A DNA stretch of 64,000 nt from Motilimonas eburnea (GTDB lineage Bacteria; Pseudomonadota; Gammaproteobacteria; Enterobacterales; CBDFNC01), in the NCBI RefSeq assembly GCF_021295345.1, contig NZ_JAIMJB010000002.1, forward strand, positions 186,001-250,000, written 5' to 3'. The translations under genes were made by a program, and so were the position numbers. The notes beneath the pieces are model-generated. The model did not search any database, was not told where the DNA came from, and worked only from the letters and a program-made list of their open reading frames with translations. Positions 1-10,200 of this stretch are shown piece after piece; position 1 is the first letter of the stretch, and each line of letters opens with the position of its first letter.

Positions 1-325
1 AATCATGCACGACTAAGGTGATGTTTTTATTAATGCCAAGGTGTTGCAATAGGGCGGCTAAGTCGTCAATGCGAGAATCTAAGGTGTAGTCGTACTTATC
101 ATCGTTTGGCTTATCGGAAAGCCCCATTCCGATATGGTCCGGCACGATGGTTTGATATTGGTCTTTTAATGCCGCCACCAGATCACGATAGTAGTAACTC
201 CAGCTTGGGTTGCCGTGCACCATCACCACAGGATCGCCGCTACCTTCGTTAACGTAATGGTATTTTAAGCCATTACGATCAAAATAATGGGCTTGATAGG
301 GAGAGTATTGAGCTGCTGTTTTCAT
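1..325 (-). CDS. oleB: OleB, alpha/beta hydrolase of hydrocarbon synthesis (partial)
   Basis: This is the N-terminal part (about 108 codons) of a haloalkane-dehalogenase-like alpha/beta hydrolase; the gene runs off the left edge. Its start codon shares one base with the oleA stop (TAATG), so the two are translationally coupled. The visible protein has the oxyanion-hole motif HGNPSWSYYYR and ends at LVVHD, where D is the expected nucleophile of the VHDWGG elbow. In the Ole pathway, OleB is the beta-lactone decarboxylase that forms the final cis-olefin. Family assignment is from motifs; the pathway role is inferred from direct coupling to oleA. Confidence 0.85.
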   Translation of the reverse strand, partial: MKTAAQYSPYQAHYFDRNGLKYHYVNEGSGDPVVMVHGNPSWSYYYRDLVAALKDQYQTIVPDHIGMGLSDKPNDDKYDYTLDSRIDDLAALLQHLGINKNITLVVHD

Positions 326-1374
326 TACCAAGTTAACCCCAACATCATGCAATTTAAGCCACTGCCGATACCTAAAAAGCCCACTTTATCGCCGGGCTGT
401 AAAAAGCCCTGTTCATGGGCTATTGCCGCCGTTGCGGGCAGGGAGACTGTCCCCATGTTGCCTAGCTTCTGGTAACTTGGAAACTCTTTAATCGGATTGA
501 TATTAAGGGCTTCAAGCACGTTTTTACGATTGGCTGAGCCCACTTGATGGCAAATCACTTTATTGACTTGCTCAGCCTGCCAACCTGCATTACTGAGAAA
601 CTCTTGCCAAGTTTGCTGGGCTAGGGCCACGCCATGCTTGAGTAACGATACCGCATCAGTGCGCATGTTTTCTCTAAATACCCCTTTAGCCGTTTCTTCC
701 ATGCCCCAATAACACAAATCAAAGTGTTCCGGTGCGGCGAGGGTGGTTGCAGACTCAAGCTTATGCTGTTTTGTATTGGTCAAATCAAGGCTGCCATCGG
801 TCAAAAGCACGGCGACAGCGCCTGAGCCGCCAGTTAAGGTGGCAAGGCCGGCAGCAAAGTTTTGCATGCTGGGGTTGGCTAGCATTTTAGCTATGGTGGT
901 ATCAACAATGTCACGGGCTGATTCACACGACACTACAAGGCCAGCTTTAATTTGGCCAAGTTCTATCCGGTTAGCGATATCTAACATGCCACTTAACACA
1001 CCAAGGCAAGCATTGCTAATGTCATAAATACTGGCTTTATTGGCAACGCCTAATTGACTGGCAATACGACAAGCTGTGGCTGGCTCATGTTGATCGCGAC
1101 ACACCCCGGTGTAAACCACCGCGCCGATATCGGCAATATTGACGCCTGTTTCTAATACGGCTTTTTGCGCGGCTTTAATCGCACCATCACTGACTTTAGT
1201 GTGATTGGGCCACCAGCGACGCTCTTCAATGCCTGTTAACACGGCTAATTGCCCTTTCGGGATGCGAAATTTGTCATAAATCGGCGCCAGTTTCGCTTCT
1301 AAGCTTTCACTAGAAACGGTAATCGGTGCCAGTTCGTAAGCAATGCTGTTAACGTAGACCTTGGAGTAATTCAT
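325..1374 (-). CDS. oleA: OleA, head-to-head acyl condensing enzyme (thiolase fold)
   Basis: A 349-residue FabH-like condensing enzyme. OleA joins two acyl-CoA chains by non-decarboxylative Claisen condensation to a beta-keto acid, the first step to long-chain olefins. The catalytic cysteine is C123 in the SNACLGV motif. E97 lies 26 residues upstream, the spacing of the Glu/Cys pair that separates OleA from FabH. H276 (CHQVGS) and N306 (GNMG) complete the thiolase-type site, and the glycine-rich IGSGLN tail is normal for the fold. It is the first gene of a minus-strand operon continuing into oleB. In PUFA-producing Shewanella, Ole enzymes make a C31 polyene, so proximity to the pfa genes fits a shared substrate pool. 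Confidence 0.93.
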   Translation of the reverse strand: MNYSKVYVNSIAYELAPITVSSESLEAKLAPIYDKFRIPKGQLAVLTGIEERRWWPNHTKVSDGAIKAAQKAVLETGVNIADIGAVVYTGVCRDQHEPATACRIASQLGVANKASIYDISNACLGVLSGMLDIANRIELGQIKAGLVVSCESARDIVDTTIAKMLANPSMQNFAAGLATLTGGSGAVAVLLTDGSLDLTNTKQHKLESATTLAAPEHFDLCYWGMEETAKGVFRENMRTDAVSLLKHGVALAQQTWQEFLSNAGWQAEQVNKVICHQVGSANRKNVLEALNINPIKEFPSYQKLGNMGTVSLPATAAIAHEQGFLQPGDKVGFLGIGSGLNCMMLGLTW

Positions 1375-1588
1375 CTGGTGGAAAAAGCCTTATCTTATAA
1401 CGGTCGATAAAAAAACGGCTCATTGGAACAAGAAAAAAAATAAGATGCAACGTTTTGTGGCGTTAAATGCCATGCAAATGGAGATTCTTTGATTTATTGC
1501 TGCATAAACCAGCAGCACTTGCAGCCCTTCACGGGATTGTTTATAAAGCAATTAAACCTTAACAACTGACTCATCACCGACTTAAGCC
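1375..1588. promoter_or_regulatory. Divergent intergenic region between oleA and the thioesterase gene
   Basis: This 214-bp AT-rich gap separates two divergent genes and must carry promoters for both. I see no convincing operator palindrome or terminator in it. Confidence 0.4.
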
Positions 1589-2020
1589 ATGCCAACATCT
1601 TTGCCAGACAATACCAAACTTAGCCAAACCTATCATTTTCCAGTGCAAATCTACTATGAAGATACGGATTTTTCCGGCGTAGTCTATCATCCCAACTTTT
1701 TAAAATACTTCGAACGGGCGCGCGAGCATGTGATAGGGGCGCAAATGCTGCAGCAATTATGGCAACAACAAGGCATCGGCTTTGCGGTGTATAAAACCAA
1801 TATGGGTTGTTTTGAAGGAGTTGAGTTTGCAGACATCGTAGACGTACGAACCCAGTTTTATTTTGATGGTCCCTATCGCTCTATCTGGTTACAGGAAATC
1901 TGGCGACCCAATGGCACTAAGCCTGCGGTAACGGCGGAAATTGAGATGGTGTGTATGAATCAAGCCAGAAGCTTATGTCCACTCCCGGCAGAAGTATTGC
2001 AATTACTTGAGTCTAAATAA
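1589..2020 (+). CDS. YbgC/4HBT-family hotdog acyl-CoA thioesterase
   Basis: A 143-residue single hotdog-fold thioesterase. The N-terminal YYEDTDFSGVVYHPNFLKYFERARE block is the 4HBT/YbgC signature, with D27 the probable catalytic aspartate that activates water on the acyl thioester. It is cytosolic, with no signal peptide. The gene is divergent from oleA across 214 bp, so the two may share a control region. A role in trimming acyl thioesters feeding OleA is possible, but YbgC-like enzymes are widespread and the substrate cannot be read from sequence. The ATG used gives the usual family length. Confidence 0.85.
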   Translation: MPTSLPDNTKLSQTYHFPVQIYYEDTDFSGVVYHPNFLKYFERAREHVIGAQMLQQLWQQQGIGFAVYKTNMGCFEGVEFADIVDVRTQFYFDGPYRSIWLQEIWRPNGTKPAVTAEIEMVCMNQARSLCPLPAEVLQLLESK

Positions 2021-2128
2021 GTTAAGCTTAGTGGGAGCGGCAGTCATGCAGCGATTAACATAACCAAAGTTCAGCTTAAAAAAGTGCCAGGCGCAGTGGA
2101 ATTTAACTGCGCCCCATTGAGCCACATC

Positions 2129-2438
2129 TTAGGCCCTGATGACCTTTCGCGGTTAATTTTTGTTCGGGTGGGAGACACCCTGTCTAAAAGCGTTTTGGGC
2201 AAGGCGAGCGGTGTGTAGCTTAGCATTCTAAGTAAATACTGCTCAACGACGAATAGAATGCTTACGCCCGAAGGGCTTTAGCCGAATCCGTAGGACAGCG
2301 TTTGTTGGTCATTTCTACTGCGTTAGCGCCTTTTTGCATAGTTGGCTATGCTGCAAAGTCGCTGCCTACAACGATTGTTTTGTATAAATACCCAACAAAT
2401 CGTTGCAAAAACAAGCTCAAAAGGTCAACAGGCCCTAA
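2129..2438. mobile_element. MITE-like repeat element with imperfect 19-bp terminal inverted repeats
   Basis: The ends at 2129-2147 and 2420-2438 are inverted copies of each other, differing at two positions (consensus TTAGGGCCTGTTGACCTTT). Inside are further inverted repeats, for example TAGCATTCTA against TAGAATGCTTA, and CAACGATT against AATCGTTG near the right end. There is no plausible gene inside. The rightmost bases overlap the stop codon of pfaE. Short non-coding DNA with terminal inverted repeats fits a MITE; no transposase is present here. It accounts for most of the 414-bp gap between the thioesterase gene and pfaE. Confidence 0.6.
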
Positions 2439-3226
2439 TCCCATTCAATATATTCAAGTGCAATGGGGTTAGCGTGGTCTTGAGTGATGGCAAAGTGCAC
2501 ATTGGGCTTGATAATAAACCATTGGCTATACATTTCCTTCATCAACACGCGCTTGCGAAGTTTTAAACCCGTACTTTTATCAAACACTTCTTTTTTGTCG
2601 AAAATACGCACTGGCACATGACCGTATTCCGTCAGTAAATCTTTAGGGTCATGATCGACGTTAATATTCGATAGCTTCATGCGAAGGCCATTGCCTAAGG
2701 CTTTAGCGCTGGCTTCCTTAATTGTCCATAAGTGATAGAAAAAAGTCTGTCGGTCTTGTTTAGGTAGCGAATCCATCAGGGCGATTTCACTGGGCGAATA
2801 AAAGTTCTCGGCGATGCTGCGATAATCCAGCTCGGAGTCGTGAACTTCAATATCTAATCCAATGGCTTCACGATGAAACGCGACGGCAACATAGGGGTAG
2901 CTGTAAGAAAAACTAAACCGAGGCAATTTTAGATTATTTAATCTATCAAGCCGACCTTGCAAAACCGCCTGTCCCATAGCGTTGTTTTCGATATGCCAAT
3001 GGAGATGATTGATTTTGGGATGCATTAACTTGAGTGCATAGCGAAGTAACATGCGACTCAATAAACGAGAGTGGTTCTTTTGTGTATTTTTTGACTGGCT
3101 AAGCTCAGCAATTTCCTCTGCTGGACACCAAATGGCGGTCAGCTCTTCTAGCGATTGACTGGATATTTTGCTCAAATCAGAGTAAATCACTTCTACTCTG
3201 GCGAGATCTAGATCATATTTTGACAT
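2435..3226 (-). CDS. pfaE: PfaE, 4'-phosphopantetheinyl transferase for the PUFA synthase
   Basis: A 263-residue Sfp-type phosphopantetheinyl transferase. It moves phosphopantetheine from CoA onto the conserved serine of each ACP domain of PfaA. The magnesium-binding motif GLDIEVHD gives D125 and E127, and WTIKEASAKA gives the third ligand E171. A GGGAGA ribosome site lies about 6 bases before the ATG. It is divergent from pfaR with a 257-bp gap, the usual layout in Shewanella. The last codon lies inside the terminal repeat of the neighbouring MITE-like element, so the exact C-terminus may have been changed by that insertion. Confidence 0.92.
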   Translation of the reverse strand: MSKYDLDLARVEVIYSDLSKISSQSLEELTAIWCPAEEIAELSQSKNTQKNHSRLLSRMLLRYALKLMHPKINHLHWHIENNAMGQAVLQGRLDRLNNLKLPRFSFSYSYPYVAVAFHREAIGLDIEVHDSELDYRSIAENFYSPSEIALMDSLPKQDRQTFFYHLWTIKEASAKALGNGLRMKLSNINVDHDPKDLLTEYGHVPVRIFDKKEVFDKSTGLKLRKRVLMKEMYSQWFIIKPNVHFAITQDHANPIALEYIEWD

Positions 3227-3483
3227 TATTTCTCCCTAGAAAAGCATGCAAACCGGATATTGTTGCTTAGGATTGTTCCGGCACATTGTTTCGAATCTTC
3301 GACTGATGTAAATTGCGAGATTCAAATTTAAGGCTGATTGAGCTTGTTGTCCTTTAGCTAACTTTAGCAAAGAACGGATAATCAAGGCTCAAATAGCGAA
3401 CGAATACTTGGATAAACCCAAAAAAACACGAGTTTAAAACCCAACACCATGTCAATGACTAAAATTCAAGGCTATCAAACAGC
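3227..3483. promoter_or_regulatory. Divergent control region between pfaE and pfaR
   Basis: These 257 bp separate the divergent pfaE and pfaR genes. The region must hold the promoters for both transcription units. I cannot assign a specific operator with confidence. Confidence 0.4.
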
Positions 3484-4218
3484 ATGACGACTAAACGCCA
3501 TGCCAACGCGACAACCACGCCCGAAATGCGTGAATTTATTCAGTCTTCCGATCTGAGTGTTGCAAAGCTTGCTCGTATTTTAAATATCAGCGAAGCCACT
3601 GTTCGTAAATGGAAAAAACGCGAAAATGTTAATGATGCATCGAATATTCCTGCAAAATTGAACACAACCCTCACTCCGGCGCAGGAATATGTGGTGGTAC
3701 AACTTAAGCTGATCTTAAAATTCAGCCTAAACAAACTGTTATCAGTAACTCAACAACATATCAACCCGCAGGTGTCGCGTTCTGGCTTGGCGCGCTGTTT
3801 AAAACGCCACGGTGTTTCCCAACTCGATGACAGTCATCCCCCCGTCATACGTTCAGGTCAATTCGATCAGTTGCACATAGGAGCAGAAGCCGAAAACTGT
3901 CAGCATTTTTCCATTAATCACCAAACCTTGGCCCACGCGTTAGAACTGACGGGCGATGCCAAGCAACCTGTGGTCCATGTGATGGCCCAACCCGTGCCAA
4001 AGCAGTATTGCCAAGAGGTCGCGCTAAACATGTTTGTGGCCAGTGATCCTGATAGCGACTGGGCTTATGTCGACATCTATCAAGACAGTGCCAAAGCGGC
4101 TTCAACACGCTACATGACATACGTATTAAAACATGCGCCGTTTCATATGCGGCGAACACTGGCTCGTAATTACCATGTGTTCAAACAAAAATTTGGTGAC
4201 CAAACCATCTTCAATTAG
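3484..4218 (+). CDS. pfaR: PfaR, helix-turn-helix regulator of the pfa operon
   Basis: A 244-residue protein with an N-terminal transposase-like helix-turn-helix (roughly residues 20-45, motif SVAKLARILNISEATVRKW). A second region (about 60-115) resembles the N-terminus of IS481-type transposases. The rest lacks a DDE catalytic core, as expected for a domesticated regulator. Homologues directly upstream of pfaA are known as PfaR and act as activators of pfa expression. It ends 70 bp before pfaA, so co-transcription or an internal promoter is possible. There is no strong ribosome site before the ATG (an AAGG about 12 bases away). Identification leans on both sequence and position. Confidence 0.85.
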   Translation: MTTKRHANATTTPEMREFIQSSDLSVAKLARILNISEATVRKWKKRENVNDASNIPAKLNTTLTPAQEYVVVQLKLILKFSLNKLLSVTQQHINPQVSRSGLARCLKRHGVSQLDDSHPPVIRSGQFDQLHIGAEAENCQHFSINHQTLAHALELTGDAKQPVVHVMAQPVPKQYCQEVALNMFVASDPDSDWAYVDIYQDSAKAASTRYMTYVLKHAPFHMRRTLARNYHVFKQKFGDQTIFN

Positions 4219-4288
4219 CGGTGTGATTTACCTTTGCACACCATAAAGAATCAGATCTTTTGTAAGATCGAGTGATAAGAGAAAATGA
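4219..4288 (+). promoter_or_regulatory. pfaR-pfaA gap with two inverted repeats
   Basis: Two short inverted repeats fill this 70-bp gap: GGTGTG (4220-4225) with CACACC (4237-4242), and the hairpin GATCTT-ttgt-AAGATC (4254-4269) about 20 bases before the pfaA start. Either could be a regulator site, an mRNA structure or a partial attenuator. The function is inferred from position only. An AAGAGA sequence at 4277-4282 is the likely pfaA ribosome site. Confidence 0.4.
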
Positions 4289-7200
4289 ATGTCAACAATT
4301 GAGAAACAAGATAAAGCGCCCATTGCCATCGTCGGCATGGCTTCTTTGTTTGCCCAATCGGAAGATTTAGGTGCCTATTGGGACCTGATCCGAAATAAAA
4401 TCGATGCCATTATCGATGTACCCGCCAGTCGCTGGCAAATCGACGATTATTATGATGCTGATAAATCAGCAGCTGACAAAGTCTATTGTCGTCGCGGTGG
4501 TTTTCTTCCCGACATTGATTTTGATCCGATGGAATATGGCTTACCGCCTAATATTCTAGAGCTCACGGATACCTCGCAATTACTTTCCTTGGTGGTGGCT
4601 AAAGACGCCTTAATTGATGCCGGCCTTGATGAAGCAAGCGCAGAGCAGCGTAATAAGATCGGCGTGGTACTGGGAGTCGGTGGTGGCCAAAAAATAAATC
4701 ACAGCCTTAATGCCCGTTTACATTACCCCGTACTGAAAAAAGTGCTGCTTAATAGCGGCGTCAGTGAAGCCGATGCCACCATGGTGGTGGAAAAATTCAA
4801 AAGTCAGTACGTTCATTGGGAAGAAAACTCATTCCCTGGCTCACTGGGTAACGTGATCGCAGGGCGGATCGCCAACCGTTTTGATCTAGGTGGTATGAAC
4901 TGTGTGGTCGACGCGGCTTGTGCCGGCTCATTGGCGGCCACAAAAATGGCTTTAAGTGAATTATGGGAAGGGCGCGCCGATGTGATGATCACGGGCGGTG
5001 TGTGCACCGATAACTCGCCGCAAATGTATATGAGCTTTTCAAAAACGCCTGCCTTTACCGAAAACTCGGTGGTGCAACCGTTCGACCAAGACTCTAAAGG
5101 CATGATGATAGGTGAAGGCATCGGTATGGTGGTGCTTAAACGCTTAAGTGATGCCGAGCGTGATGGCGACCGTATTTATGCTGTGGTCAAAGGGATAGGC
5201 ACGTCATCCGATGGTAAATTTAAAAGCATCTACGCGCCGCGCCCAGAAGGCCAAGCCAAAGCCCTCAATCGCGCTTATGCCGATGCAGGATTCGCGCCCC
5301 ATACCGTGGGTTTAATTGAAGCCCACGGCACAGGCACGGCCGCAGGCGATGTCGCTGAATTTGAAGGCCTAAGACAAGTTTTTGCAAAGGACAATCCGGT
5401 TAAGCAAGGCATTGCTCTAGGCAGCGTTAAATCGCAAATTGGCCACACTAAATCGACCGCGGGCACGGCGGGCTTTATCAAGGCCGCACTGGCGCTGCAT
5501 CATAAGGTGTTGCCGCCTACCATTAACGTTAATCAGCCCAATCCTAAATTAAACATTAGCGAGTCGCCGTTTTACATTAACAGTGAAACCCGACCTTGGA
5601 TCAAAGGGGCGCATCCACGCCGCGCTGGTATCAGCTCATTTGGTTTTGGTGGCACCAACTACCATGTGGCCCTTGAAGAATACACCTGTGAGCACGAGCA
5701 GGCTTATCGCTTGTATCGCGCTGGCGCCAGCGTGCTGTTTAAGGCTGATGATCGCAACCTTTTAATCGATGAGCTAAGCCGAGTTAGTAACCAAGTTAAG
5801 CAAGGCGAACTTGAGTTGGCTGAGTTATTAAGCCAATACGCGGTGCAGCCCGTTGCGACAAACCAGGCCCGTTTAGGTTTGTTTATCGACCTAAATCAAG
5901 ATGTGGCCAAGCAATTGCAATTAGCCCTAACGGCATTGCAAACCCATCAGGCTAAGGCTTGGCAACAAGATAACGCGTTTTATCGCGAGCAGGGCGAAAA
6001 CGTCAGCGGTAAAGTGGTCGCCCTTTATAGCGGCCAAGGCTCACAATACGTCAACATGGGCCAAAGTATTGCGCAAAACTACCCTGAATATCGCAACGTG
6101 CTCGCTCAATTTGACGCCTTGTTAACCGAGCAAGGCCAAGCCAGCCTCTCGAGCAAGGTAATGCCGATCCCGGTGTTTAACGCCAGTGATAAAAAAGCGC
6201 AGGCCGCCGCGCTGCAAGACACGCGTTTTGCTCAGCCAGCGATCGGAGCATTGAGCTGGAGCTTACATAAGCTAATGCAACAAGCCGGCTTTAGCGCCGA
6301 TTTTTGCGCTGGCCATAGCTTTGGTGAGCTAACGGCGTTAGCGGCCAGTGGCGTGATCAGCGAAAGCGATTATCTAAGCTTATGTGTAGCGCGTGGTAGC
6401 GCCATGGCGGCAACACCAGCGGATCAAGACAGCGGCGCCATGATGGCGGTGGTGTTTAAAGGTCAAACGGGCGACGAGCTAGCAGCCAATACCCAAGCCT
6501 TAACCGATTTTATTGAACAAAGTGATCAGCTTTGGTTTGCCAATTACAATTCGCCCACCCAAATTGTGGTCGCCGGAACCAGCCAAGCCATTGATGACGC
6601 TTTAGTAGCTCTTAAGGCGAAGGGCATCAAAGGGGTTAAACTCCCTGTCTCGGCGGCGTTTCATACGCCGCTGGTGGAATTTGCTCAAGGCCCGTATGCC
6701 AAGGCCATTGAAGCCGTTAAGTTTAGCCCAGCTAAAACCGTATTAAGCGCCAATAGCACAGGTAAAAACCATGCCAAAGCGGCGGCTAAAATCAAACAAA
6801 GCTATCAGCAACATATGCTTAGCTCGGTGCGCTTTACGGATCAGTTAAACGATCTTTACGCGCAAGGCGCGCGCATTTTTGTTGAATTTGGCCCGAAAAA
6901 CATCTTATCTCGCCTAGTGCAAGAAACCTTAACCGCAACCGATGTGGTCAGCATAGCGCTAAATGGCAACAGTGATTGCAGCGACAAACAGTTACAACTG
7001 GCTCATTTACAGCTAGCGGTTCTGGGCTTACCGCTAACACAATTAGACAAATATGCCCTGGCGCCAAAAGCCAAACCAAGCAAGGCCAAATCGCCATTAA
7101 CCATCAAGTTAGGCGGTCAAAACTATTTAAGCGAAGCAACCAAATCCAACATGCAGCAGGCATTAGCCAATGGCCAAATCAGCCAGAGCGAGCCTAAAAC

Positions 7201-10200
7201 CATCGAAGTGGTGAAAGAAGTGGTAAAAGAAGTGATCAAAGAAGTGCCTGTAGCGGTAAGTGAATCTGCCAACGCCCCAGTGACGGCACAATCTGCTCCT
7301 GCAGCGACAATTAATCCGATTGCGGATGCCATCTTGGCTCAGCAACAAGCATTAAGCCAAAGCATGGCGCAATATCAGCAGCAAAGCATGGCATTGCAAC
7401 AGCAATTTTTAGAGCAACAAGCGCAGTTAAGTCATCGCTTGCTCGATACTTTATCAGGTCAAGCGCCTGTCTCTAGCCCAGCAATCGCTCCTGTAGCGCA
7501 AGTGCAAGTAACGGCACCTGTTGCAGTGCCAGTATCTGAGCCAGCCTTTATCGCCCCTGAGCCAAAAATGCCAACGGCATATCCAGTGAATGTGCCTGCG
7601 GCGCCAGTGGCCAGTAGCCCAGCACCTGTGGCTCCTTCTACCTCAGGTTTAAACTCAGGTTTAACCTCGGGGTTAACACTTGCCGAGATTGAGCAAACCA
7701 TGTTGAACGTGGTGGCGGATAAAACCGGTTACCCAACCAATATGCTAGAGCTGAGCATGGACATGGAAGCCGACCTAGGCATAGATTCGATTAAGCGAGT
7801 TGAAATCCTAGGCACGGTACAAGACCAGCTGCCCACGCTGCCAACCCTAAACCCAGAAGATCTGGCCGAGCTTCGCACACTAGGCGAAATCGTTAATTAC
7901 ATGCAGGCGCAGCTGGGTGACGTTGTTCCCGCTAGTGTGGCTCAAACTGCAAACGTTGAAACGGCCAATACGTCGTCAACATCGCTCGATTTAACGACGA
8001 TCCAACAAACCATGCTGTCGGTTGTGGCCGATAAAACCGGCTATCCAGCCAATATGCTAGAGCTCAGCATGGACATGGAAGCAGACCTTGGCATCGACTC
8101 GATCAAACGTGTTGAAATTCTAGGCACGGTGCAAGACCAACTGCCTTCGCTGCCTGCGCTAAACCCAGAAGATTTAGCCGAGCTAAGAACCTTAGGCGAA
8201 ATCGTAAGCTATATGCAGGCGCAACTAGGCGATGTTGCCACTGCGCCAGTCAGCACGGCTAATAACGTTTCAGCTAATACCAACACAGTTAGCGGGGCCA
8301 GCCTAGATTTGGCCACTATCCAGCAAACCATGCTGTCGGTTGTTGCCGATAAAACCGGCTATCCTGCAAACATGCTAGAGCTAAGCATGGACATGGAAGC
8401 CGACCTTGGTATCGACTCGATTAAACGTGTTGAAATTCTAGGTACAGTGCAAGACCAACTGCCAAGCCTGCCTGCACTAAACCCAGAAGATTTAGCCGAG
8501 CTAAGAACCTTAGGTGAAATCGTCAGCTATATGCAGGCGCAACTGGGCGACACGGCACCGGCGCAAGTGATGACTAAAAATGACAGCAGCCTAGATTTGG
8601 CCACTATTCAACAAACCATGCTGACCGTGGTGGCGGATAAAACCGGCTATCCTGCCAACATGCTAGAGCTAAGCATGGACATGGAAGCAGACTTAGGCAT
8701 CGACTCAATCAAGCGTGTTGAAATTCTAGGCACAGTGCAAGACCAACTGCCCTCGCTGCCTGCGCTAAACCCAGAAGATTTAGCCGAGCTAAGAACCTTG
8801 GGCGAAATCGTTAGCTATATGCAAGCGCAACTGGGCGACGTTGCCGATGCGCCAGTGAGCACCGCTAATACCAACGAAGACAGCAACCTAGATTTAGCCA
8901 CCATAGAGCAAACCATGTTAACCGTGGTGGCCGATAAAACCGGCTATCCCGCCAACATGCTAGAGCTCACCATGGACATGGAAGCAGACCTTGGTATCGA
9001 CTCAATCAAACGCGTTGAAATTCTAGGTACGGTGCAAGACCAACTGCCAAGTCTGCCTGCGCTAAACCCAGAAGATTTAGCCGAGCTTCGCACCTTGGGC
9101 GAAATCGTTGCCTATATGCAAGCCCAATTGGGTGATGAATCAGGCGCAGCGGCAACCAGCGATGCCGAGATTACTGAGCCAGCAAAGGAGACAAGTGTCC
9201 CTTTTCAATATGCCCTGATGACACCTCTTGCAGCGCCAAAGCAAGCTGAACTAAGTGCACATCAGGGCGAAGTGATCCTATTAACCGATGACGGCCACAA
9301 TACCGGCCGAGTGGCAGAAAAGCTGCTCAGCAAAGGGTTAACCCCAGTGGTGATCAGCTTTGCTAAAGAAACGGTTAAAGCCAGCTCGGCGTTGAACAGT
9401 CAAATTGAACGCATTACCTTAGCAGATAACAGCGAAACCAGTATCAGTGAGCTGTGCCAGCAAGTGGTGGCCAATTACGCCAATATCACCGGCTTTGTGC
9501 ATTTACAGCCAAGTGATTTTGTTAGCGCGCAATTTGCTAAGCCAAGTCAGCAAGTGCTGCAAGGTGTGTTTTTATTTGCCAAGCATTTAAAAGCCACCTT
9601 GGCCAAAGCTGGGGCGCGCTTTATTTGTGTTGTGCGCGGTGATGGCGGCTTAGGTTATAACAGCGGTTTAGCGAATGCCGAGCTGATGCAAATGGGCCTA
9701 GCGGGCTTATGTAAAACCCTAAAACAAGAATGGCCGCACACCTTATGTCGCGTGATTGATATCGACAGTGCTTTGGTTGGCAGTGAATTTGCGCGCTCGT
9801 TAACGGCTGAGCTGTTTGACCAAGACGTAAATCTAAGTGAAGTAGCCATCAATGCAACGGGTCGCTTTACCTTAGTCGCTCATCCGGCAGAAGCGGCCGT
9901 GCCCAGTGCGACACCGGCTGTCACCCCATCCGATGTCTTTATCGTTAGCGGCGGCGCCAAAGGCGTCACCAATGCCTGTGTGGTAGCGCTGGCTAAGGGC
10001 AGTCAAGCCAAATTTGTGCTGCTGGGGCGCTCTGAGCCAATCGCGATACCGCAGTGGGCGACGGGCTTAACCGAGGCAAGCGAGCTGCAACAAGCCGCCA
10101 TGGTGTATTGTCAGCAACAAGGTCAAAAGCCAACGCCGGCCAGCTTGAAAAAGATGATCCAACCCGTCTTGTCACAACTTGAAATTGATGCCGGTATAGC

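Noticed and set aside
3484-4218. pfaR as a complete IS481-type transposase
   Set aside because: Only the helix-turn-helix portion resembles one; no DDE catalytic core or terminal inverted repeats are present.
7459-7701. Long reverse-strand frames inside pfaA, pfaB and pfaC
   Set aside because: They lie opposite strongly conserved catalytic domains, have biased composition that mirrors the sense codons, and lack ribosome sites.
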